From Candidatus Saccharimonadota bacterium (GTDB lineage Bacteria > Patescibacteriota > Saccharimonadia > Saccharimonadales > Saccharimonadaceae): DNA of 12,843 nucleotides. The DNA lies in contig JAUNQQ010000015.1 in assembly GCA_030536095.1 (NCBI GenBank), positions 2,795 to 15,637 on the forward strand, read 5' to 3'. Below are positions 7,326-12,843 of this stretch, piece after piece (position 1 is the first letter of the stretch; each line of letters begins with the position of its first letter). The translations under genes and the position numbers were made by a program. The notes under the pieces are model-generated. The model made no database searches and was not told the DNA's origin. It worked only from the letters and a program-made list of their open reading frames with translations.

Positions 7326-8007
7326 AGTCTATGAGTTTTTAGAGAAGAATAAGGATAAGATTCGGTATGGGATTTTTGGGGTTTTGGGGCTGATTATTGT
7401 GGCGTTTATATTGACGCCGATAGTAAAATATTTTATGAAGCCGGCGATGATGGAGATACATATTTTACCGAAGACGGCGATGGTGAAAATTAATGGTCAG
7501 GAATATCGAAATGGGATTTATGAGTTTCAGCCGGGAAATTATACGGGGGAAATTTCGGCGAATGGGTATGAGACGAAGATGGTGGATTTTACGGTGAAGG
7601 CGCATGAGACGGTGAAAATTTCGAATTATTTGTTATGTATGGACGGGACTTTTAATTGTTATAAGGGGGACGCGGAGACGATTATGGCGATGAAGGAGCA
7701 GAATGTGGATCAGGCGGAATATGAATTTGCGCGGGAATATTTAGATAATCAGGAGAAATACGAAAGTGATCCGGCGAATATTTATTTGCCGTATGAGAGT
7801 TATAATCAGGGATTTTCGGCGCGGGTAATTAGCGGGGAGTATCAGGAGGGGGAGAAGATGAGGATTCGGGTGGAGCTTTCGACGTGTGTGGAAGAAAGGA
7901 CGAAAGGACTGAAGGAGAATTTTTTGGCGTGGATGGGGTATCATGAGATGAAGGCGGAAGATTATGATATTGTGTATTTTTGGTGTGATGGAGAGAAAAA
8001 GTTGTAA
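7318..8007 (+). CDS. Single-pass membrane protein with PEGA-like domain
   Basis: The 229-residue product has a short charged N-terminus, one membrane segment at about 17-37, and an outer region beginning with a PEGA-like beta domain at about 41-105. The PEGA features are VKINGQEY, a turn at FQPGNYTGEI and ANGYET, which match the usual V-x-(I/V)-(N/D)-G ... PG-x-(Y/H) ... GY pattern. A close cysteine pair follows (Cys107, Cys114). A C-terminal module with Cys190 (ELSTC) and Cys223 (YFWC) resembles the end of the preceding protein. PEGA domains are surface modules often found near S-layer or cell-wall proteins; a binding role here is inference. The ATG overlaps the previous stop by 8 bases. It is the last gene of the cluster, and I see no hairpin-plus-T terminator after it. 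Confidence 0.8.
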   Translation: MDKVYEFLEKNKDKIRYGIFGVLGLIIVAFILTPIVKYFMKPAMMEIHILPKTAMVKINGQEYRNGIYEFQPGNYTGEISANGYETKMVDFTVKAHETVKISNYLLCMDGTFNCYKGDAETIMAMKEQNVDQAEYEFAREYLDNQEKYESDPANIYLPYESYNQGFSARVISGEYQEGEKMRIRVELSTCVEERTKGLKENFLAWMGYHEMKAEDYDIVYFWCDGEKKL

Positions 8008-8229
8008 GTAATTTCTAGGGCGAATTTCGTTGTCAGTGACTGTGGGATTCGGAGGGTAGGCGGTAGCGCATGAGCAAAATCCTAGAATCCAGCGCGGAAT
8101 ATCTTGTTCTTGAGGCGACTTCTCATGCGCTTGCAAAGCCCAGCCCATTTTCGCTCCTTGTCGCTCCCTCGAACTTCACCCCCAGAGATTGATTACAGAG
8201 TACATTTGTTAGGAATGTTTTGTGTGGGA
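8008..8229. other. Convergent intergenic region with reversed base skew
   Basis: This 222-base stretch separates the ends of two convergent operons. I see no convincing gene, tRNA or intrinsic terminator. Its second half is unusual for the window: by hand count 8101-8190 has 32 C and 16 G on the + strand, the opposite of the surrounding G-rich strand. It contains a 10-bp inverted repeat (8065-8074 and 8122-8131), a 7-bp complementary pair (TTCTAGG at 8013-8019, CCTAGAA at 8081-8087), and TCGCTCC twice (8151-8157, 8161-8167). It could be a structured RNA, a repeat element or a bidirectional terminator without a T-tract; the sequence does not decide. Confidence 0.5.
8065..8131. repeat. 10-bp inverted repeat with 47-base loop
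   Basis: AGCGCATGAG at 8065-8074 is exactly the reverse complement of CTCATGCGCT at 8122-8131. The arms could form the base of a hairpin in either transcript, since the two operons converge here. The loop shows no obvious inner stem and no T-run follows on either strand, so it is not a standard Rho-independent terminator. Confidence 0.6.
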
Positions 8230-10044
8230 TTAGCGGCGGATTTGGGGAGGGGTGGAGGAGACGAGAGATTCTTCAGTTTCGCTGGCGATGATTTGGAGAT
8301 GGACATGGTTTTGGCCGGCAAAGAAGAGACCCTGGCCGACTGGAAAATTAGAGAGACGCTTCTTTTCTTCTTCGGTGAGCTTAAAGACATCAGAGAGAAC
8401 ATCGACGGCGGAGGGAGACTGTTTTAGGAGGAGCTGCATACTGGAGTTCGCAACAATGGCGCGACCCATTTTAGAAGACATGAAATCTTCGACGTCCTGA
8501 GTGACAGTGGTGAGGCCGAGGAGATATTTCCTGGCGCGTTTCGCGAGAGAAAAGAGGAAGTTGGCGGAATCTTCGTAGTGCATAAGTTGCCAAGCCTCGT
8601 CGACAACAAGAAGACGCTTACGCTTATCGGCGCGAATGACATTCCAGACATGGTTCAAGACGATATACATGGCAATAGGACGAAGTTCGTCTTCGAGGTC
8701 GCGGATATTAAAGACAACCATGGGATTATTTATGTCAATATTAGACTGTTGAGAGAAGATGCCAGCGAAGGTTCCAGTGGTGTATTTTCGGAGGCGCTGG
8801 GCGAGAGAAGGACCGGTTCCTTCCATATGAACTAGGGTATCGAAGAGCATGGGGATGGTTGGAGGAGGAGACTGATGCGTGAGCGGATCAGAGGTAATGC
8901 CAGCGCGAGCATAAGTATCAATGAGCGCTTGGTCGAGATCGGCCTCTTCGTTAGCGGTGAGGAGCGGGGCGCCAGTCTGGGTAGAGCCACCGAGCATGAG
9001 ACGGAAAAGGCCGTGTAATGTAACGAGGTTAGCGCGGAGAGCGTCATTAGCGTCTTCGCGGTCGAGCTTTTTGGGTAAGTCAAAGGGATTAATGCGGGCG
9101 GAGGAGTTTAGGGCAAGATGAACATAAGAACCGCCAACAGCGTCGCAGAGTTTTTGATATTCGTTTTCGGGGTCGATAATGATAATTTCGGAGCCAACCA
9201 TCATGGAACGGAGAGCTTCGAGCTTTACGGTGAAAGACTTTCCGGCACCAGATTTAGCGAAGACGACGAGATTGGCGTTTTCGAGAGTAAAGCGGTCGAA
9301 GATAACAAGGCCGTTATTATGCATATTTACACCATAGAGGATACCCTGTTCCTGGGTAAGATCGGCGGAAGTAAAGGGGAAACTGGTAGAGATAGCGCCA
9401 GTGTTCATATTCCGGCGGATTTGGAGCTCGTCGGAACATTGAGGTAGGGAGGAATTCATTCCCTGTTCTTGTTGAGAAGAGGCGACTTTGGTGAAAACCA
9501 TGAGTTGGCCGAAGATGTTTTCGATTTTGTGTTGGACAAAATTTAGCTCGTCGAGAGAGTTGGCCCAAATAGTAATATAAAGACCGAAACGGAAGAACTT
9601 TTCGGCGCCGACCTGAAGCTGATCACGGAGCTCTTCGGCATCGCCGATGGCAGCCTCGAGCTCTGGACTACGGATACGACCCTGTTCGGCGTTAACTTCG
9701 ATAGAGGCTTCGAGCTGAGTGACTTTTTTCTGGAGATTTTGCATAATAACACCGGTATCGACTGGGTAAACATACATAGAAATATCGAGAACTTCATCAA
9801 TATTAATAATGGGAGAAAGCCAGCCAGTATAGAGAGTGCGCGGGTAGCCGTAAACATACATAGTGCGACCGTATTTTGTGCCGAGACGAAAATGGTCAGA
9901 GGTGAATTCGATTGAGCTGGGGGAAATTAAGTCGCGAAGGGTAGTAATTCCCTGCTCGAAGGCACGCTGGATTTCGATTTCGTGTTGCTGTTGAGCGAGT
10001 TGCTGAGGGTCGTATTGAGGTTGATTCTTTTTAAATAGTGCCAT
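8230..10044 (-). CDS. virB4: VirB4-family type IV secretion ATPase
   Basis: This is the AAA+ motor that energises assembly or transport in type IV secretion and conjugation systems, at the inner face of the membrane. The 604-residue product has a Gln-rich start (about 8-25), a VirB4 N-terminal region at about 45-235 (YGYPRTLYTGWL, YITIWANSLDEL), and the motor domain: Walker A AKSGAGKS at 263-270 (Lys269), IIIIDPENEY after it, Walker B LLVVDEAW (Asp482, Glu483), and a TQDVEDF motif with Gln516. The stretch just before Walker A, DRFTLENANLVVFAKSGAGKS in outline, is typical of Gram-positive-type VirB4/TraE proteins. AAGGAG (complement of 10051-10056) precedes the ATG by 6 bases. The gene is last of three on the minus strand, 12 bases after the TraC-like gene. 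No VirD4 coupling protein or relaxase lies in the window, so DNA transfer cannot be concluded. Confidence 0.93.
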   Translation of the reverse strand: MALFKKNQPQYDPQQLAQQQHEIEIQRAFEQGITTLRDLISPSSIEFTSDHFRLGTKYGRTMYVYGYPRTLYTGWLSPIINIDEVLDISMYVYPVDTGVIMQNLQKKVTQLEASIEVNAEQGRIRSPELEAAIGDAEELRDQLQVGAEKFFRFGLYITIWANSLDELNFVQHKIENIFGQLMVFTKVASSQQEQGMNSSLPQCSDELQIRRNMNTGAISTSFPFTSADLTQEQGILYGVNMHNNGLVIFDRFTLENANLVVFAKSGAGKSFTVKLEALRSMMVGSEIIIIDPENEYQKLCDAVGGSYVHLALNSSARINPFDLPKKLDREDANDALRANLVTLHGLFRLMLGGSTQTGAPLLTANEEADLDQALIDTYARAGITSDPLTHQSPPPTIPMLFDTLVHMEGTGPSLAQRLRKYTTGTFAGIFSQQSNIDINNPMVVFNIRDLEDELRPIAMYIVLNHVWNVIRADKRKRLLVVDEAWQLMHYEDSANFLFSLAKRARKYLLGLTTVTQDVEDFMSSKMGRAIVANSSMQLLLKQSPSAVDVLSDVFKLTEEEKKRLSNFPVGQGLFFAGQNHVHLQIIASETEESLVSSTPPQIRR

Positions 10045-10056
10045 AAAATTCTCCTT

Positions 10057-11424
10057 TTAGATTGTTGGTGCATTAGCTGGCTTATCGCCTTTTTTAACGT
10101 AGGTTGTAGCGAGTCGTTCAAAGTCGACAAGTGGTTCGTGGACGGCGGTATCGGGATTATTAAAGTTATAGTAGAGAGTGGCGAGTTCACGGGTATTTAG
10201 GCGGACGGAATGGATGCCGATTTGGAAAAGACCGGAGACGATGGCCTCGACGCGATTGTTTATTTCGGTAATGGCTTTATTGTAGGTGGCACGGGAAATC
10301 TTAGAAACGGGGGCAGACTCTTTATTGCCGAAGAGTTTTTTGGTCTGGTTTTTTAGGGCTTCGGCGGAGCTATCGGGGTAATATGGAATGATAATAAAGA
10401 AAGATTTATCCATAATATTAGCCTCTTGGGAAAGCTCGTCAATGAAGTTTATGTAATCATCCATGAGAACGCCGAGGAGCATGTTGTCGTTATTACGGCG
10501 AATGTTTGTTAGGCGGTCAATATAAGGACCGAGATCAACGCGCTGAGAGCGGATGAGAATTTGAGTAGTAAAATAGAGGGAATTTAGGAAATTTTGATAG
10601 GAGTATTCAACGCCTTCACGTTCGGTTTCAGACATAAGGTCAAAGTTGATTGACTGACAGGCGACGACGGCGCGAAAAGATCCATCCTTCATAATGACGA
10701 GACCATCGCGAAGTTCGGAAATAAGAAGGGCGGACTGAGTAGAAGCGCCCTTGCTGGGAGAAGGAGTTGTGGCAGCGGTACGATCCTTACCGGGGATGAT
10801 CGCGGGTTGTTGTGGCGCTGGTGCCGGTGCGGACTGGGCAGGTTGTCGTTGAGCCTGGAGCTGTTGCTGTTGTAGCTGGGCTTGTCTTTGTTGTTGAAGT
10901 TGCTGTTGCTTAGCCTGGAGCTGTTGCTGTTGCTGGAGTTTTTGTTGCTCAATTTTTTGGATTAATTGTTGTCTCGCGGCGCTTTCTTTTTGGAGTTTTT
11001 TCTGCTGAGCTTGGATCTGTTGCTGTGATAGGGCGGCTTGGCTAGCCTGTGGTTGGGGAGCTACTCCTGGCTGTTTTGTAACAAAATTCTGAGAGGAGAC
11101 AGGACTATAACTGGAAGTGGACTGATGAGCTTGCTGTTGCTGTTGTTGTTGTTGAGACTGTTGTTGTCTTTGCTGTCCGGGAGCGGCGGAGAGAAAGGCT
11201 CTTTGGCGCTCCTTATCAGTCATACCTTTAGTGAAAGAAAACTGAGAAGAAAGACTTTGAACTTGGTCGGAGACATGATTAGTTGGCGGGTTTGTGGAAG
11301 GCTGAGTCTGCTGATTTGTAGAGGGCTGAGCTTGCGGTCGCTGCTGTTGCTGCGGTTGCTTCTGCTGAGGATTAGCAGGATTAGTCCAGGGACTAGATTT
11401 AGGACTAGTAGATTGCGGATTCAT
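10057..11424 (-). CDS. TraC-like protein with long poly-glutamine N-terminal extension
   Basis: A 455-residue protein in two parts. Residues 1 to about 225 are low complexity, rich in Gln with Ser, Pro and Ala, including runs of seven or eight Gln; this part should be disordered or coiled coil. Residues about 231-450 form a folded domain that opens with a DGLVIMKDGSFRAVVA strand pair and resembles the N-terminal domain of VirB4/TraC proteins, without any Walker motif. It is not a broken-off piece of the next gene: that ATPase keeps its own N-terminal domain. The likely role is a structural partner of VirB4 at the membrane, as in other PrgI-TraC-VirB4 sets; this is inference. The start codon overlaps the PrgI stop as ATGA, with GGAGG (complement of 11431-11435) six bases upstream, so translation is coupled. 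Confidence 0.85.
   Translation of the reverse strand: MNPQSTSPKSSPWTNPANPQQKQPQQQQRPQAQPSTNQQTQPSTNPPTNHVSDQVQSLSSQFSFTKGMTDKERQRAFLSAAPGQQRQQQSQQQQQQQQAHQSTSSYSPVSSQNFVTKQPGVAPQPQASQAALSQQQIQAQQKKLQKESAARQQLIQKIEQQKLQQQQQLQAKQQQLQQQRQAQLQQQQLQAQRQPAQSAPAPAPQQPAIIPGKDRTAATTPSPSKGASTQSALLISELRDGLVIMKDGSFRAVVACQSINFDLMSETEREGVEYSYQNFLNSLYFTTQILIRSQRVDLGPYIDRLTNIRRNNDNMLLGVLMDDYINFIDELSQEANIMDKSFFIIIPYYPDSSAEALKNQTKKLFGNKESAPVSKISRATYNKAITEINNRVEAIVSGLFQIGIHSVRLNTRELATLYYNFNNPDTAVHEPLVDFERLATTYVKKGDKPANAPTI
10852..10932. repeat. Exact 21-bp direct repeat, 60-bp period, in the poly-Gln tract
   Basis: The same 21 bases, beginning AGCCTGGAGC and ending TGTTG, occur at 10852-10872 and 10912-10932. 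They encode part of the Gln/Leu/Ala repeats of the TraC-like protein (period 20 residues). The surrounding DNA, about 10810-11370, is full of CTG and TTG triplets on the + strand, so slippage-driven length change is likely here. Confidence 0.75.
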
Positions 11425-12230
11425 AAGTTTCCTCCTTCGGTTATTTTATTAGCGTCAGAAGCAAGTTCGGCGACGGTTTTATTAGTGTTTTGCGAGAGAG
11501 AAGTTAGTTCGGTGTGTTCTTTTTCTTTGGATTCGTGAGCCTTTTTACGGGCGGCTTCGATTTCGGCACGGCGAGCAATAGCTTCGCGTTCACTGGCTGA
11601 GAGTGGTTTAACGACGGTATTGGAGCTAAGAGGATTACTATTTTGTTGTTGAGAAGAAAGAGACTGCTGGAAGTTGTTGAGGAGAGTGCGGCGACTAGTG
11701 ATGTTTTTATCGTTAATTAGGCGATTAATATTGGAATTTGCGTTTGCTTCGAAGATGTCTTCGGCGTTGTAATTTTCGGCGAGAAAATCTTCGCGGAGAT
11801 TGGAATCTTCTTCGATAGAGAAACCCTCGGTATCAACAATATCGGCGAGGAAGGAGAGGCGGTGATTTGCTTCAGAACCGGAAAGATCGCGCATGCGCGG
11901 CTCCTCAATGGTTTTAGGAGTGGTTATTTCGATGGTTGATTCACGCTCGCCCGGAGTCCAGTAGCGAGTATGTGGTTTTAGGACGAAGGAAATGAGGGCG
12001 GAAAAATAGGTTTCCATAGGCTGATCCTTTTTTAGAGGGAGAGCAAGGATGGCAAAAAAGATTACAAACGGAACAGGGATGGCGGCGAGAACTGGGGAGA
12101 TATTAAAAAGAGAGACGGTTATGGCGATTAATCCAGCAACAATCATCAGATAGATGAACTGGCGAAAAGTAAATGGGCCGAGAAGCTTATCTTCGGCTTC
12201 AACATCCTGAGGGACCTTGTATTGTGCCAT
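11421..12230 (-). CDS. PrgI-family (VirB3-like) membrane protein
   Basis: PrgI-family proteins are small inner-membrane parts of Gram-positive-type conjugation and type IV secretion systems, and sit where VirB3 does, beside VirB4. Residues 1-22 (QYKVPQDVEAEDKLLGPFTF) are the characteristic family opening. Two membrane segments follow at about 23-42 and 46-66, then QPMETYFSAL and an RYW motif near residue 100. At 269 residues it is much longer than the usual PrgI protein of roughly 100-130. The extra C-terminal part is polar, Asn/Gln/Ser-rich, with a probable charged helix around 212-245 (EREAIARRAEIEAARKKAHE). It is the first gene of the minus-strand operon, has an extended -10 box just upstream, and ends in TGA overlapping the next ATG. 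Confidence 0.9.
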   Translation of the reverse strand: MAQYKVPQDVEAEDKLLGPFTFRQFIYLMIVAGLIAITVSLFNISPVLAAIPVPFVIFFAILALPLKKDQPMETYFSALISFVLKPHTRYWTPGERESTIEITTPKTIEEPRMRDLSGSEANHRLSFLADIVDTEGFSIEEDSNLREDFLAENYNAEDIFEANANSNINRLINDKNITSRRTLLNNFQQSLSSQQQNSNPLSSNTVVKPLSASEREAIARRAEIEAARKKAHESKEKEHTELTSLSQNTNKTVAELASDANKITEGGNL

Positions 12231-12330
12231 ATACTATTAATTATAGCATATTATTTGTAGTATTTTTGATAAATTTAGAACTTTTTAGTGTTATTTTTTT
12301 ATGGTGATTTTATGGATGAAGTGAGTGAGA
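12231..12330. other. AT-rich intergenic spacer
   Basis: A 100-base AT-rich gap between the stop of the unrecognised minus-strand gene and the PrgI start. Besides the -10 box it holds T- and A-runs but no hairpin that I can find, so no terminator is called for the upstream gene. Confidence 0.6.
12240..12248 (-). promoter_or_regulatory. Extended -10 promoter of the PrgI-TraC-VirB4 operon
   Basis: On the minus strand the sequence reads TGCTATAAT, a perfect extended -10, ending nine bases before the ATG at 12230. No clear -35 is seen in the AT-rich DNA upstream. A start site at the usual distance (about 12233) leaves a leader of about three bases. The bases between box and ATG (TAATAGTAT) contain no Shine-Dalgarno sequence. 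Confidence 0.7.
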
Positions 12331-12843
12331 TTAGAGGCCGATATTATTGATGACAATAGAGACGGTATCCCAGACAAAGCGGTAGAAGTCTTCGAATGAC
12401 TCTTCGAGATTATTGCGATAATGGGTTTCGATCATAGGGATGGCATCACCGGAATCAGTGAGGGTGCCAAGATAGGCGATAATGCGGTCGTAATAATCTG
12501 AGCGGGCCTGACGGTCGGAAGGACGAGTTGGGGCGCTGTCAATTTCGGATTTATAGCGTTCTATTTCGGAGATAATTTCGCCGCCGGTGGGAGTGTAGGA
12601 GCGAATTGGAGCCGATGAGGTGGGAGCTGGGTCGTCAGCAAATACGTCGGAGGCATGGAATGCTTCAAAGTCGAAATTAGCGTAAGGGTTTTCGGATGAC
12701 GCGGAGGCGATTATTTCGGGAGACGGAAGATTGGATGAGGCGGACTGGATGGCCTCAGCTAGAGAAGATGGGTCAGGAGAGGTGGATGGATTAGAGGCGA
12801 TGATAATTGGTGAATTATCGGCGGGGATGACGATTGGGGAAGA
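12331..12843 (-). CDS. C-terminal part of an unrecognised protein (5' end outside the window)
   Basis: One minus-strand frame is open from the window edge to a TAA at 12333-12331, giving 170 residues with no start inside. I do not recognise the family. The first 85 or so residues are low complexity, rich in Ser, Pro, Ala and Ile, with no membrane segment. The last 80 or so look folded: EIISEIERYKSEID, then RSDYYDRIIAYLGTL, HYRNNLEESFEDFYRFVWD, ending in VSIVINNIGL. The codon use (C-ending, such as ATC, GCC and TCC) matches the downstream minus-strand genes, which supports a real gene. It lies upstream of PrgI on the same strand but is separated by the PrgI promoter. A further type IV secretion component is possible; nothing in the sequence proves it. 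Confidence 0.7.
   Translation of the reverse strand, partial: SSPIVIPADNSPIIIASNPSTSPDPSSLAEAIQSASSNLPSPEIIASASSENPYANFDFEAFHASDVFADDPAPTSSAPIRSYTPTGGEIISEIERYKSEIDSAPTRPSDRQARSDYYDRIIAYLGTLTDSGDAIPMIETHYRNNLEESFEDFYRFVWDTVSIVINNIGL

Noticed and set aside
7741..8148. Minus-strand reading frame of 135 codons covering the 3' end of the PEGA-like gene and the intergenic region
   Set aside because: Two thirds of it runs opposite a well-supported gene. Only about 47 codons lie in free DNA, there is no ribosome-binding site, and the composition beyond 8008 fits a chance opening.
8160..8180. A tRNA T-loop-like GTTCGAGG on the minus strand (complement of 8167-8174)
   Set aside because: No five-base stem flanks it and no anticodon arm or acceptor stem can be found nearby; not a tRNA or tmRNA end.
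8104..8427. Plus-strand reading frame of 107 codons
   Set aside because: It lies mostly opposite the conserved end of the VirB4 gene and has no Shine-Dalgarno sequence; its residues look like a shadow translation.
10042..10060. Possibility that the TraC-like and VirB4 genes are one VirB4 gene broken by a stop
   Set aside because: The ATPase has its own N-terminal domain, its own ATG and an AAGGAG site, so these are two separate proteins.
11421..11424. UGA recoding as glycine (Gracilibacteria-type code)
   Set aside because: The PrgI gene ends in TGA in a normal ATGA overlap with the next gene, no in-frame TGA interrupts the genes, and glycine is amply encoded by GGN codons.
1..12843. CRISPR arrays, insertion sequences, integrase or attachment sites
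   Set aside because: No regularly spaced repeats, transposase or integrase motifs, or terminal repeats flanking a gene were found. The only repeats are the poly-Gln triplets and short intergenic ones.

Overview
The window looks like chromosome from a Candidate Phyla Radiation bacterium, most likely a Saccharibacteria (TM7) relative. The reasons are gene content (dnaN-recF, then a very large secreted cell-wall hydrolase, then a PrgI / TraC-like / VirB4 set) and a strong strand bias: the + strand is G-rich almost throughout and its first 60 bases contain no C at all. TGA is used as a stop (the PrgI-family gene ends in TGA inside an ATGA overlap), which argues against the UGA=Gly code of Gracilibacteria and Absconditabacteria. 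The taxonomic call is inference; no 16S or ribosomal gene is present.

Layout. (1) 20-2153, + strand: an extended -10 promoter, dnaN (sliding clamp) and recF, one base apart; this is normally the origin-proximal block. (2) 2195-8007, + strand: a second copy of the same 14-base promoter motif, then four tightly packed genes. The first encodes a 1267-residue membrane-anchored or secreted protein with an SGNH hydrolase domain, a phage-type lysozyme domain, two tandem NlpC/P60-CHAP-type papain-fold domains and a C-terminal CHAP domain. The next three encode small single-pass membrane proteins with cysteine-paired outer domains; the last of them has a PEGA-like domain. (3) 8008-8229: a convergent intergenic region with reversed base skew and a 10-bp inverted repeat. 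(4) 12230-8230, - strand: an operon of a PrgI-family (VirB3-like) protein, a TraC-like protein with a long poly-glutamine N-terminus, and a VirB4-family ATPase. (5) 12331-12843, - strand: the C-terminal 170 residues of an unrecognised gene that continues beyond the window.

Taken together, apart from the clamp and recombination genes, the window holds two convergent cell-surface modules: a peptidoglycan-attacking exoprotein with membrane partners, and the energised core of a type IV secretion-like machine. For a small epibiotic bacterium, joint use at the host contact is plausible, but this is inference from adjacency only. Both surface modules seem to be driven by extended -10 promoters placed so close to the start codon that the mRNAs may be leaderless.
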